NCBI RefSeq assembly: GCF_004343195.1
Contig: NZ_SMCR01000001.1
Coordinates: 720,055-784,054 of the forward strand
Length of the DNA stretch: 64,000 nt
DNA from: Biostraticola tofi
GTDB taxonomy: Bacteria; Pseudomonadota; Gammaproteobacteria; Enterobacterales; Enterobacteriaceae
Reading direction: 5' to 3'
Shown in pieces: positions 1-9,057 of the stretch (its first letter is position 1; each line of letters starts with the position of its first letter). The position numbers were made by a program, and so were the translations under genes. The notes under the pieces are model-generated. The model was not told the DNA's origin. It worked only from the letters and a program-made list of their open reading frames with translations, and did not search any database.

Positions 1-165
1 TCGGGTTTTCAACTCCAGATATTTCTGATCGGCTTTATCCCCGGAATAAGCCAGCACTTCTTCCAGCGTATCAGACAGCAACTGCACATCATCATCGACA
101 TGTGCGACATCGTCATCAACACGTTGCTGAGTAGACTTGATAGGTTCGTTTGGTAATACCATCAT
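1..165 (-). CDS. elaB: ElaB/YqjD/YgaM-family protein, 3' end outside window
   Basis: This is the N-terminal part (55 codons) of a small stress-induced, membrane-anchored protein of the ElaB/YqjD family; the C-terminal membrane helix lies beyond the left edge. The translation reads MMVLPNEPIK, followed by an acidic stretch and LLSDTLEEVLAYSGDKADQK, which closely follows E. coli ElaB. Two adjacent ATG codons (163–165 and 160–162) follow a GGAG ribosome site at 170–173, so the exact start is uncertain by one codon. Family members bind ribosomes through the N-terminal part and tether them to the inner membrane in stationary phase; that role is family knowledge, not visible here. In E. coli, elaB also lies on the nuoN side of this chromosomal region, which agrees with the rest of the window. 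Confidence 0.85.
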   Translation of the reverse strand, partial: MMVLPNEPIKSTQQRVDDDVAHVDDDVQLLSDTLEEVLAYSGDKADQKYLELKTR

Positions 166-448
166 TATTCTCCGTGTTTTGTAAATGACCCACGCAATAA
201 CTATAGTCAAGCAATTCAGCCATGATGCAAAAAAAACCGGCTTTTTAAGCAACGGCGGATTTACCGCTTTAGGGAAGACCTGACCCAGGGTGCCAGAGTA
301 GCGGCTTTTCCGGGGTAGCAAGCCGCTGCCCGTCTCAAACTGCCGACCAGCCCGCTTAAATTGGGACGATTCTGATAACGTCGTGACAGTGCAGTGACGT
401 TATTTTTGGCCAAGGGCAGCGCCAGTCACAGCGGCAACAGCAGCGCCT

Positions 449-3400
449 TTATTTACGGTAGTCAACCAACACCTTAAGCATTATCCAACTGGTATTGGTA
501 TGCAGAGGGTGGATAAAGACTTCATTGGCAGTGGCCGATAAGGCGGGAGTAATCTGGTTACCCTGTTTTACCCCGACCTTAATCAAAGCAGTGTATTTGT
601 TGATTTCAGTCGCCAGATAGAATGCCAGCGTCTCTTCGCTTTCGGCGATCGCTTCCGGAATGGTCCGCTGCAGCAATATCATCCGCTCCCCCTGCTCCAT
701 AATTTCGATAATAAAGCGCCAGTGGCCATGAAAGTGGTATTTCGTCGGCCGCACAGAGGGCTTATCATCGGCGGTATTCAGCGTCTTGTTAGCCAGGAAA
801 TCGGAAATCCTGATCGCTTTGTTAAAATCGTTAAAATTGAAGTCAAACGCTTCACTGGGGGTGACAAACTGCAGCAGACCTTTGCCAGGATCGTAGGCCT
901 GAAAATCGGCCAAAGAATAATCACCGCTATCGGGTCGTATGGGATTAAGCACTATCTGTAAATCGAAATTATTTTTCGATGCATTTTTAATATAAAACAG
1001 GTTGGCAGAATCATCGGTTTTATGGCTATCGCTCTTAGTATTGTCATAACCGATCATCACTGTTTTTGATTTGACGTGGCCGATAAAAAAATTAGCCAGC
1101 ATAATCGGCCAATCCTGTTCTTTATGGCATAACTCGCCGACGGTAATTAAATACGCTTCAGAACTGTGTCCACTCCAGTCCTTTTGCGTGATAAAGATCT
1201 GGTCATGGGCTATCAGAGGTTTGAGCGCAATGAACGGTCCGAGGGTATGGATCGGCAAGTCATCGGGATGCGGCTGACTCCAGATAACCTCTTCGCACAG
1301 GCTATCCCCGTCAAGGTGTGAATGAACTGTTAGAGCCTCGGCATTAGCATCTTGCTCAATCAGATAAGCGGCAAAGCCATTGGCCATTTTCTCAGTGCCA
1401 TATAACAGCGCCATCAATGCACCCTTCATGCTCTCAGGATTATCCACTGCGTGCATAATACGGCTGGACGTTAGCAGTACCTCCAGCGAGCTATAGTTGG
1501 GTTGGCGCTGCATAAAATCTGCTGCCGACAGCTTGCCGCGCAGGAAAGAGATTATATCCACAATAACCAACTCAAAGAGGATGGCATCGTCGCTTTCCCG
1601 ACTCTTGCGTCGAGCCGCCAATTTCTGCCAATTTCTGCAGATAACTTCTACTGCATTGTGAATACGTAGATGCCAGCGTTCATTCTGCATGATCCGCTCA
1701 CGGCCCCAATTGGCATGAGGCAGGACCTGGACGCCAAATTCACGTCTTTGAGCGGTAATATCATTGATGATACCGCGGTAGGATTCAACCGGCAGGCCTA
1801 GCCGGTCAGCGAGGATCTGGGCAGTAGACTGCTCGCCACCGAGGGCGCCGTAGCAGGAAACCAGTTCTATCGAGCTGACCCGGCCAACGTCACGACCAGT
1901 AATGTACAAACCCTGAACGATATCGGCAAGCTCACAACCATCATAATGGTTAACGCTGGATAAGGCCCCATGAGCTTTGATTTTTAAGCGCAGACGAGTA
2001 GAACCGTCGCCGATCAGCCGGACTTGACTGTCTGGTCCCAGTAATGCACCAATCCGCGTTCCTGGTAGGTTGGCATCCCCAGTATAAATTTTGAATGACT
2101 GGTCGCCGATCTGCAGTTGGCCTGCCTCAAAATAACCCAGGGTTTCAGCGCTGACAATAATATCCTCAGCCTTAAGCGCATTATTAATTAATTGATTACC
2201 GACGCCGGCGAAGCGGTTATTGCCCAGACTTATCATCATATGAAAGGGTAAGGGATCGCCGATCAGGATCACCAGTTTTCCCAATTCGATACGCTTGAAA
2301 TCCGACATACGATAAATCGACACTGAATTGGCAAGGAACTTGTCCATTTTTACCCGGGAAAACATGCCCAACTGCAATTCGCTGAGTAACGTATCTACGG
2401 CGCTGGCGAGTGCAGTGGCCTGCTGCGGCACCAGGCTGTTGGTTGAAAGCAGCAGATCAAATACGAAGCGGTGGCTGTTCTGGTAGCGGTGATGATCAGT
2501 GCCTAATTCAGTGGCCATAAACTCCAGCGTCCGATGTTTTCCCTCCCATGGTAAGGCCTTTTCGACGATAAATAAATCCGGCCCATTGTCAGTTTGTAAT
2601 AGCGACTGGCTGAAGGTTCCCAATTGCTCCGCCACCAGAATCCTCGGTTCCTGATGAAAAGCTGGATTCAATAACCGATGATCCCTGCAGGCAAATCTTC
2701 CGTTGCCCATGCTAAGCATCACTACGCCTTTCGACGATTCAGTGGTTTTAGTGAATGACACCAGCATACCAGGCTGCACCCGCAACAGATCGTCCAAGGT
2801 GGTTATGCGCTCAAAATCATAGGCTAGCAGCCTTAAAGCGATAATCGGGTCAGTGGCGGCAAAGCGCTGTTGCAATGACATGGCATTTTTGTTGATAACC
2901 CCGGCCTGATGCAGTACATGGTAGATAAAGTCAAAGTTATCGCCGCCAGACCATTGCTTGATTATCGCTTTACGCAGGGCATTATCTAATTGCCTTTGCC
3001 TGCTGCTGAGCATATCCGCTGAATGATGAAGGGAATAATTTACGATATTGGTATAGGTCAATGGCTCTGCATCAACGAGTTCCGGCGGTGTGATTAACCA
3101 TCTATCGTTGTCGGGTCGCCAATAATAAGCATCTGTTCCTTCAGAGGGAATGAAATTGGGAAAATCATTGTATCTAATAAGATAGTGCGACTGAAGTGAT
3201 TCAATTCCCTGCACCCAGTCCTGGTTTTCATAGATACCGGCATGGGTTAATACGCCTGAACTGACCACGGTTCTTTCTTCTGACATTGGATCCAAAATAT
3301 ATAACACACCTGCTTTTTTAGCGGTAATCAAATTGAAAACTTGTTGATGCATTCTTCCTTCTCTGTTCCATAAATACAATACCCGATGGTGGACATTGTT

Positions 3401-6256
3401 GAATCCCTGTCCAGAAGTAAATTTTAATGCTTTTGAAAAAACCACCGTAGGCCGGTAAATTTTCTTCAAGTCAGCACAGCGGCGGCTAAATTTAGTAGAA
3501 AGCGAAGTAATGAGATAGGCATCAGGTGGTTTAAAATCTGCCAGAATACTGGGTGTGGTTGATTGACGCCACAGCCTAGCATGGCGACCATCTGATAATT
3601 TGCATAAATTATTTTCCAAAATAATTTTATTATAACGTATATATTGCCATCCGCGCTGCAACTCTGCACTATCGGTTAATAATCCCAAATCATAACCAGC
3701 CAAACTTCCATGGCCTAAGCTTATCATCATGATAATGACATTTTCATTTTCCAGTTCAGTCACTGCAAACTGATAGCCAAAATCTAAATCCCTAATTTGG
3801 CTTAAACCGGTTACCGCTACCATTTCCCCAAAATGATCGTTTACCTCCGCCAGATTGTGCAACGTGCCACCTAACGGCCGGGTGGTTAATCCTGCGACCG
3901 TCATCATTTTTACCATCGCTTCCATACTTTTGTTATCGCTTTCAAAATGTGGCAGCCTGCTGCCGGTTAATGTTCTTATCAAATGAAGAAAACGATTCTT
4001 GGCATCGGAAAAAATCAAAGAGGCAGATGTTAATTCCAGTTCAACATCGGATAGTCCTTCGGCTATTTTTTCCTTAATAAAATCAGCCAGTTCTAGCAGC
4101 CCAGCATGTTGTTCTTGTCTGAAAAATTTGAGAAAACTATAGGCGTCGACCCCACCGCACAGCATAGTCAATACAAAGTTGCTCAGGGCTGATTTCCAGG
4201 CACGGGACCGCTGGCTATGATTTTCCGTGGTGACAGCAGTGGCGACATCGAAAGCCGTCATACTGGCCCCCAGCATCAAATTACTCATTAATAAAGAGGC
4301 GCAGCCTGCTTCAGATGCCCCCTCTTTGAATAATGACAGCAGCATAATGACCGTAGCGGCTGAAGTGACAGTACGCTGCCGATTAATGATCGGTGTTTTT
4401 TTCAGATGCAAAGGCTGGCCGGCATCAAAATAAGCCAGATGCTCATGAGCGGTGCGATAAACTTCATCTCTTAATTTTTGCCAAATGTTATTCGGACATA
4501 AAAAACAATAATGACTGTAAATTTCCCGGCCATCGACAGTAAATTCAAAGACTTTCTCCGCCTTATTGAACATATCTGCATTTTTGATAGATAAATGGTA
4601 ATTAATAAAATTTTTCAGCGTTTCTGAATCATCATCTGGCTCCCACAAATACACCTCTCCAGTAGAAATGGAAACGAGATATCCGCCGGTAGGCTGAGTA
4701 ATTGCTATGACATTGGGCACCATGATACAGTGTTTGCCAACATAGACCCCAAGAAGCGATTCAGTCAGATTTCCGCTCAACCAATCGTTGATCAGCGGTA
4801 ATTTACTGCCGTCTTTATTTCGGTAAATCAGATAAGGAAGAAAAGCGCTGGCGAATCTATTTTTCGCCATAGTAATGAAGGCATCATTGATGTTTTTATC
4901 AGCCTTGATATTATCCAGCATTTGATGAAGGGATTTATCGATATCGACAACACCACCATTGGCAATAAATTGAATATCAAAAATAAAATTATCCGCCATA
5001 CCCGGTACTTTGGTGGTGGGCGATAATAGATATTGATAATCGATCTCTGATGCTCCATTCATCATTCGGAGTTTTTTAATTGGTTCGTTCAGTAATAACT
5101 CTCTTATGGTACACTTACCCTGCCACGCTACCACAGGCGGTTCGATGGAGTGGTCTGCATCGGTTGCCGTGATCCGGTTGATAACGACAGGTATTGAGGT
5201 ATTATAATCCTGTTGACTTAACATAAAGCCGAAGCTTGTTAACAGTTCCGTATTCAGTATTCTATCTATATATTCCATACTGATGGCATGTTGGTCTAAG
5301 GGAAATTCATCCGACAGACCAAAGGTATGCATCAAACGATGACGTTCGTTACCGTCTTTCAAATGCAAACCTCTGGCCTGGGTATGATTGGACTTAGGTC
5401 CCGCAACTGTGGCTAATGGTTTTTCTGGCGCCTGGTTGGTCAAGCGTTTAAGCGTCCGTTCCACACTCCAGAATTGCTCGATATTATCAGCGACTTGACT
5501 CCAGAAAGAAGACTGATCAATATTTTTTTTGCAGGGAGGGTTTATTTCATCCTGAATGCGACTCTCCCTTTTAAAGCGATGAACTGATCTTGTTTTTTTA
5601 TGGGAAACACTGCTGATATTATCTTTTCTAACATAAGCAGATGAGGGAAGAGTGACTCCATGGTGGACAAAATGAGGTGATCCAGGCAGCACATCAGGTG
5701 TTCGCCATGGTAAAACCGCATTACTCGATGACCCATTGTTATCAAAATTCAAAAGAGGAATGCCAAAGTGGGCTATCGTTTTAATAGCAGCCGCAATGAA
5801 GTTATCTGTTCTAAAACCTGTCGTTTCGGGTTCGGCATTACGTGTTGAATTAATCGTAAAAAGAATATTTTCTGCCTCCTGTCGTTCAGCAGGCGATAAG
5901 TCATCCAACCAATTTTCACGCTGGCCCATTACATTTTGTACAGAAAGCACCTGCCTAAAGGAGCCCAGGCTACAAACACCAATAATTGACAGGGCCATTC
6001 TCTTTAGCCAAAAGGCGGTACCGCTAAGGACTGAGGCTTGGCTTATAGTACAGGAAGGGTGGCAATCACTATTGGCTTTCTGATCAATGTTGATACGCGT
6101 CATCGGAGAGGGTGCGTTGTTTTTTTCGCCTGCTATAAGCGCCATAGAATTGTGTACGTAACGTATTGTCTTTGATTTTTTTTTATTTTCACGAATAAAC
6201 CTATCATTCTTATCAGAAGGGGCGCCGTGCTTAGAGTTACATACATTAATAACCAT
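449..6256 (-). CDS. Large toxin-like protein with clan-CD (C80-like) cysteine-peptidase signature
   Basis: A 1935-residue protein that I cannot assign to a named toxin. Visible parts: a basic N-terminus with a short hydrophobic stretch near residues 87–105 but no convincing signal peptide; a hydrophobic, small-residue-rich region at about 629–712 resembling translocation segments of large toxins; three copies of a roughly 40-residue module (around 815–860, 1150–1200 and 1315–1360) centred on MMISLGNxRFAG-like sequence; and a block at about 1395–1520 with strand–His–Gly (KIKAHGA, His1429) and strand–Cys (IELVSCYGALGG, Cys1468) followed by a helix. That arrangement is typical of clan-CD proteases such as the C80 autoprocessing domain of TcdA/TcdB and MARTX. 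The start follows an AGGTGA ribosome site. Base composition is poorer in G+C than the neighbours (26 of 60 bases at 3661–3720 against 36 of 60 at 15061–15120), which suggests acquisition by transfer. No immunity, chaperone or secretion gene lies beside it. The toxin role is inferred. Confidence 0.7.
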   Translation of the reverse strand: MVINVCNSKHGAPSDKNDRFIRENKKKSKTIRYVHNSMALIAGEKNNAPSPMTRINIDQKANSDCHPSCTISQASVLSGTAFWLKRMALSIIGVCSLGSFRQVLSVQNVMGQRENWLDDLSPAERQEAENILFTINSTRNAEPETTGFRTDNFIAAAIKTIAHFGIPLLNFDNNGSSSNAVLPWRTPDVLPGSPHFVHHGVTLPSSAYVRKDNISSVSHKKTRSVHRFKRESRIQDEINPPCKKNIDQSSFWSQVADNIEQFWSVERTLKRLTNQAPEKPLATVAGPKSNHTQARGLHLKDGNERHRLMHTFGLSDEFPLDQHAISMEYIDRILNTELLTSFGFMLSQQDYNTSIPVVINRITATDADHSIEPPVVAWQGKCTIRELLLNEPIKKLRMMNGASEIDYQYLLSPTTKVPGMADNFIFDIQFIANGGVVDIDKSLHQMLDNIKADKNINDAFITMAKNRFASAFLPYLIYRNKDGSKLPLINDWLSGNLTESLLGVYVGKHCIMVPNVIAITQPTGGYLVSISTGEVYLWEPDDDSETLKNFINYHLSIKNADMFNKAEKVFEFTVDGREIYSHYCFLCPNNIWQKLRDEVYRTAHEHLAYFDAGQPLHLKKTPIINRQRTVTSAATVIMLLSLFKEGASEAGCASLLMSNLMLGASMTAFDVATAVTTENHSQRSRAWKSALSNFVLTMLCGGVDAYSFLKFFRQEQHAGLLELADFIKEKIAEGLSDVELELTSASLIFSDAKNRFLHLIRTLTGSRLPHFESDNKSMEAMVKMMTVAGLTTRPLGGTLHNLAEVNDHFGEMVAVTGLSQIRDLDFGYQFAVTELENENVIIMMISLGHGSLAGYDLGLLTDSAELQRGWQYIRYNKIILENNLCKLSDGRHARLWRQSTTPSILADFKPPDAYLITSLSTKFSRRCADLKKIYRPTVVFSKALKFTSGQGFNNVHHRVLYLWNREGRMHQQVFNLITAKKAGVLYILDPMSEERTVVSSGVLTHAGIYENQDWVQGIESLQSHYLIRYNDFPNFIPSEGTDAYYWRPDNDRWLITPPELVDAEPLTYTNIVNYSLHHSADMLSSRQRQLDNALRKAIIKQWSGGDNFDFIYHVLHQAGVINKNAMSLQQRFAATDPIIALRLLAYDFERITTLDDLLRVQPGMLVSFTKTTESSKGVVMLSMGNGRFACRDHRLLNPAFHQEPRILVAEQLGTFSQSLLQTDNGPDLFIVEKALPWEGKHRTLEFMATELGTDHHRYQNSHRFVFDLLLSTNSLVPQQATALASAVDTLLSELQLGMFSRVKMDKFLANSVSIYRMSDFKRIELGKLVILIGDPLPFHMMISLGNNRFAGVGNQLINNALKAEDIIVSAETLGYFEAGQLQIGDQSFKIYTGDANLPGTRIGALLGPDSQVRLIGDGSTRLRLKIKAHGALSSVNHYDGCELADIVQGLYITGRDVGRVSSIELVSCYGALGGEQSTAQILADRLGLPVESYRGIINDITAQRREFGVQVLPHANWGRERIMQNERWHLRIHNAVEVICRNWQKLAARRKSRESDDAILFELVIVDIISFLRGKLSAADFMQRQPNYSSLEVLLTSSRIMHAVDNPESMKGALMALLYGTEKMANGFAAYLIEQDANAEALTVHSHLDGDSLCEEVIWSQPHPDDLPIHTLGPFIALKPLIAHDQIFITQKDWSGHSSEAYLITVGELCHKEQDWPIMLANFFIGHVKSKTVMIGYDNTKSDSHKTDDSANLFYIKNASKNNFDLQIVLNPIRPDSGDYSLADFQAYDPGKGLLQFVTPSEAFDFNFNDFNKAIRISDFLANKTLNTADDKPSVRPTKYHFHGHWRFIIEIMEQGERMILLQRTIPEAIAESEETLAFYLATEINKYTALIKVGVKQGNQITPALSATANEVFIHPLHTNTSWIMLKVLVDYRK

Positions 6257-6724
6257 ATTTTCACCTGTATAATTAATTGATTAAGAATATACTTGGAGAA
6301 AGAGTCGCTCATGAAAATGAAAGTTATTCAAAGACAGTATTAACTGTCCAGATACATTTAATTTATAGGTTGATATTAAATTGTAGCTATATATTTTCCT
6401 TGAAATATCAGACTCCCAGGATAGATGCTGGCCAGCAAGCCTGACGCTATTGATAAAAGGTGATTGATCGATGTCTGGGTTATCGGGTTATTTTTTTGCT
6501 TGAGTTGAGGAGGGAGAATTCTATACTTTAATGTATTTTGGCGTGACTTTTATTTCCTCAATATATTATTGATCGATAGGACATAGAGTGAGGATATCGC
6601 TATATCGATTAATTATAATGCGACCCTTTAGGGTAACCTGTTTAACGGTTTGAGCCCGCAGAGATAGATGAATTATTACCCGCTGCTTTTTTCTGTATGT
6701 TGCAGCGAGAACATGGCCGGGTAT
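6257..6724. other. AT-rich intergenic region upstream of the toxin-like gene
   Basis: About 470 bases without a supportable gene, lying between the end of the iron operon and the start of the toxin-like gene, both read on the minus strand. It should hold the promoter of the toxin-like gene and the end of the cytochrome transcript. I see AT-rich sequence but no convincing -35/-10 pair, operator or hairpin terminator. Confidence 0.5.
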
Positions 6725-7045
6725 TTATTGAGCAGCCTCAGCAGAAGATAGACTGCGGATATAGCCTGCCAGATCGTCGATTTGCTGATCGGTCAGGCCC
6801 GCCTTGGCCCGCTGCCCCAGCGGATTACCTTGGATTTGACCGTCCCGGCGATCGGCCAAACCGGTCACAATCTGTTCACGACTCAGCGTCACCAGCGGCA
6901 GTGATTGCCGCAGCGCCTGCTTATCGGCATTGCGGCCATGGCAACTTGAACAAGTCTGCTGGTAAAGCATCTGACCCGTAGCTGACCAGGCGCTGGCGAC
7001 CCCGGTGGTGGAACCGATTATCAATAGCCAAGCAACCCAGTTCAT
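6725..7045 (-). CDS. Periplasmic c-type cytochrome of the Fet iron operon
   Basis: A 106-residue single-haem cytochrome c. Residues 1–19 or so form a hydrophobic signal segment (MNWVAWLLIIGSTTGVASA), followed by the haem-binding CSSCHG motif near residue 32 and a C-terminal IDDLAGYIRSL helix typical of class I cytochromes c. It is the last gene of the iron operon, and its ATG overlaps the TGA of the preceding 46-codon gene (ATGA), so the two are translationally coupled. Related P19/FTR1 operons end in periplasmic redox proteins; a role passing electrons to or from the iron-handling proteins is inferred from position only. Confidence 0.85.
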   Translation of the reverse strand: MNWVAWLLIIGSTTGVASAWSATGQMLYQQTCSSCHGRNADKQALRQSLPLVTLSREQIVTGLADRRDGQIQGNPLGQRAKAGLTDQQIDDLAGYIRSLSSAEAAQ

Positions 7046-7182
7046 GATTTCGCTTTCCCAAACTGACGATACAGGGCTTCAAGCGTGGCCAGATCGGCAG
7101 CGCAACCGCCACAATTGGCCGTCAGCATCCCCAGCGCTATCAGGCTACCGATGCTGTTCACCCTACTGAGCCTGGTTATCAT
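7042..7182 (-). CDS. 46-residue thioredoxin/TlpA-like active-site fragment
   Basis: A small gene that is easy to miss. ATG at 7180–7182 has a good ribosome site (AGGAG about 8 bases upstream, inside the end of the ATPase gene), and the stop overlaps the ATG of the cytochrome gene. The product has a hydrophobic strand-like segment, then TANCGGCAADLATLEALYRQ. This aligns well with the active-site strand and helix of TlpA-type thioredoxins (usual ATWCGPCRAELPALEALY), with the Trp and Pro replaced but both cysteines kept. The rest of the thioredoxin fold, including the cis-Pro loop, is absent. Campylobacter-type P19 operons carry full thioredoxin-like genes in this position. It may be a degenerate remnant or a minimal CxxC peptide; the tight coupling on both sides suggests it is still translated. 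Confidence 0.6.
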   Translation of the reverse strand: MITRLSRVNSIGSLIALGMLTANCGGCAADLATLEALYRQFGKAKS

Positions 7183-7879
7183 GATTTCTCTCCTCGCCAA
7201 CATATTTGCCGTGCTGCAAGCGGATGATCCGGTCGGCGAAACGCCCCAAATCCGGATTATGGGTCACCATCACCACCGTGCGGCCCTGATGGTGCAGGTC
7301 GGTCAGCAACTGCAATACCCGCTGCTCATTTTCTTCATCCAGGTTGCCGGTCGGTTCATCGGCGAAAATCACCGGTGGCTCGTTAACCAGTGCCCTGGCG
7401 ATGCACACCCGCTGTTGCTCCCCACCGGAGAGCTGGCTCGGCAAATGCCCCATCCGCTGTGCCAGGCCGACCTTTTCCAGCACCTGGCAGGCTGCCGACT
7501 CATCAATGATACTGTGGTAATGCTGTGCCAACATGACATTTTCCAGCGCGGTCAGATAGGGAATCAGATGAAATTGCTGAAAAACCAGACCGATCTTATC
7601 GGCTCTGAATTTACGGCGGCCCTCTTCATCCAATGCCGCAGCATCAATGCCATCCAGCAACATTTGACCTTCACTGGCGGTATCCAGACAGGTGAGAATA
7701 TTCATTAACGTCGTCTTTCCGGAGCCTGAAGCGCCCATAAACGCCACAAACTCACCGCGCCGGATGTGCAGATTGATGTCATCCAGTGCGGTCACCTTGC
7801 CGAATCTTTTATACAGATGTCGGGTTTCAATAACGCAATCCGCTACTGCCGCTAATCCCTGCCTAGACGAAGCAACCAT
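7163..7879 (-). CDS. MacB-type ABC transporter ATP-binding protein of the Fet iron operon
   Basis: A 238-residue ATPase of the LolD/MacB type. Walker A is GASGSGKTT (residues 49–57), the signature is LSGGEQQR, and Walker B with its glutamate is [12 protein letters not shown]. The LTALENVML block after the Q-loop (VFQQFHL) is typical of this family. It starts two bases after the stop of the second permease gene and its end overlaps the small CxxC gene. With the two upstream permeases it should form a complex that uses ATP for mechanical work across the periplasm rather than classical import. Its substrate in P19/FTR1 operons is not established. Confidence 0.9.
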   Translation of the reverse strand: MVASSRQGLAAVADCVIETRHLYKRFGKVTALDDINLHIRRGEFVAFMGASGSGKTTLMNILTCLDTASEGQMLLDGIDAAALDEEGRRKFRADKIGLVFQQFHLIPYLTALENVMLAQHYHSIIDESAACQVLEKVGLAQRMGHLPSQLSGGEQQRVCIARALVNEPPVIFADEPTGNLDEENEQRVLQLLTDLHHQGRTVVMVTHNPDLGRFADRIIRLQHGKYVGEERNHDNQAQ

Positions 7880-7881
7880 GT

Positions 7882-9057
7882 TTATTCTCCTTTTAGTACT
7901 GTTGCCGGCTCAATGTGCAGCGCACGTCTTACCGGTACCACGGCCGCAATAGCCGCCACCAGCAGTGAGGTGACGACAGTAAGCGGGATAACCGGAGCTC
8001 GCAGCGCAATCGCGGCATTGAATACCGTCTGCCCCAGGATTTGCGCCAAGACCAAACCCAGCAGCACGCCGACAACCACCGCCGCCAGGGCGATAATGCC
8101 GGTTTCCGCCAGCATTTGCAGACTGATATCTCGTGCACTGGCACCCAAGGCTTTCTGCAGGGCGAATTCACGTGAGCGTTCGCCGACAATGGCAATAAGG
8201 GTGGTATTGACGCACAGTGATGACAGCACCAGGATAACCGCTGAAACCAACCCCATCAGCCCTTTGATTTTGTCCAGTACCTGGCCTTCGGACGCGGAAA
8301 CCTTGAGGATCGGCCGGACCTCCAGGTCCGGATAGCGCAGGCGCAGCGTTTGGGCAAAGGCATCTACTTGCCCCAGATCATTGTTGACGCTGAGCAGCGC
8401 ATGGCTTATTGAGCCAGGCTGATGAAGCCATCTCTGCGCCGATTCCAGGTTAATGATAAGCATATTATCGGTGGCATCACCTGCCTCGACGATGCCCTTG
8501 ATCTGCAGCTTCTGGCGGGCCTCGCCCTCAAGCAGCGTCACCGAATCTCCGAGTGTCAGATGCAGCCGCTCAGCAAGCTTAACGCCTATCATGGCATGGC
8601 GATCATCAAAACTCACCCCTACCCAGTGGCCCTTGACCTGCCAGTACGGCACCAGGTGTTGCAAGGACTCGAACCATACCCCCATCAGCACGACTTTTTC
8701 CAGTTCTGTACGCGCCATCCCATACAGATAGGGACTGCCAGCGCTGATAAGTCCCGGCGGCGCGGCATCCAGGATCGACGGCAGAGTGGCTTCCGGCAGG
8801 CTGTTGCCCTGCCCTGGACCGACATAAAAATTGGCGCCGAAGGTCTTGAGCTCCTGGCTCATCTTGGCATTGATATCGAAATACACCGCCGCCATGGCGG
8901 TAACGATAGCCGCGCCAACCGTCAGGGCGGCGAATACCACGGCCACGCGCTGCAACCGCAACTTCAGCGCCCTGAACACCAATGTCCAGAACATACTGCG
9001 CGACGCCCAGCGGCGGTTGCCATCGGCTTGCCGGCTCACCTGGACCTCAATTGCCAT
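7882..9057 (-). CDS. FtsX/MacB-family permease, second of pair in Fet iron operon
   Basis: A 391-residue membrane protein with one N-terminal transmembrane helix (about residues 38–60), a large MacB-type periplasmic domain, and three C-terminal helices with the FtsX-type cytoplasmic loop (RSREFALQKALGAS). Its start overlaps the end of the preceding permease gene by 11 bases, and the ATPase gene follows after two bases. Sequence blocks are shared with the first permease (for example KTFGANFYVGPG here and KSYGANILIEPA there), so the two probably arose by duplication and act as a heterodimer. Confidence 0.88.
   Translation of the reverse strand: MAIEVQVSRQADGNRRWASRSMFWTLVFRALKLRLQRVAVVFAALTVGAAIVTAMAAVYFDINAKMSQELKTFGANFYVGPGQGNSLPEATLPSILDAAPPGLISAGSPYLYGMARTELEKVVLMGVWFESLQHLVPYWQVKGHWVGVSFDDRHAMIGVKLAERLHLTLGDSVTLLEGEARQKLQIKGIVEAGDATDNMLIINLESAQRWLHQPGSISHALLSVNNDLGQVDAFAQTLRLRYPDLEVRPILKVSASEGQVLDKIKGLMGLVSAVILVLSSLCVNTTLIAIVGERSREFALQKALGASARDISLQMLAETGIIALAAVVVGVLLGLVLAQILGQTVFNAAIALRAPVIPLTVVTSLLVAAIAAVVPVRRALHIEPATVLKGE

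Noticed and set aside
227-252. Terminator near aaaaaaaccggcttttt after the toxin-like gene
   Set aside because: The stem is only four or five base pairs plus A/T pairs and lies about 200 bases past the stop; too weak to call.
449-6256. Rhs, Tc or RTX toxin assignment for the large protein
   Set aside because: No YD repeats, no glycine-aspartate RTX nonapeptides and no Tc-type domains are present.
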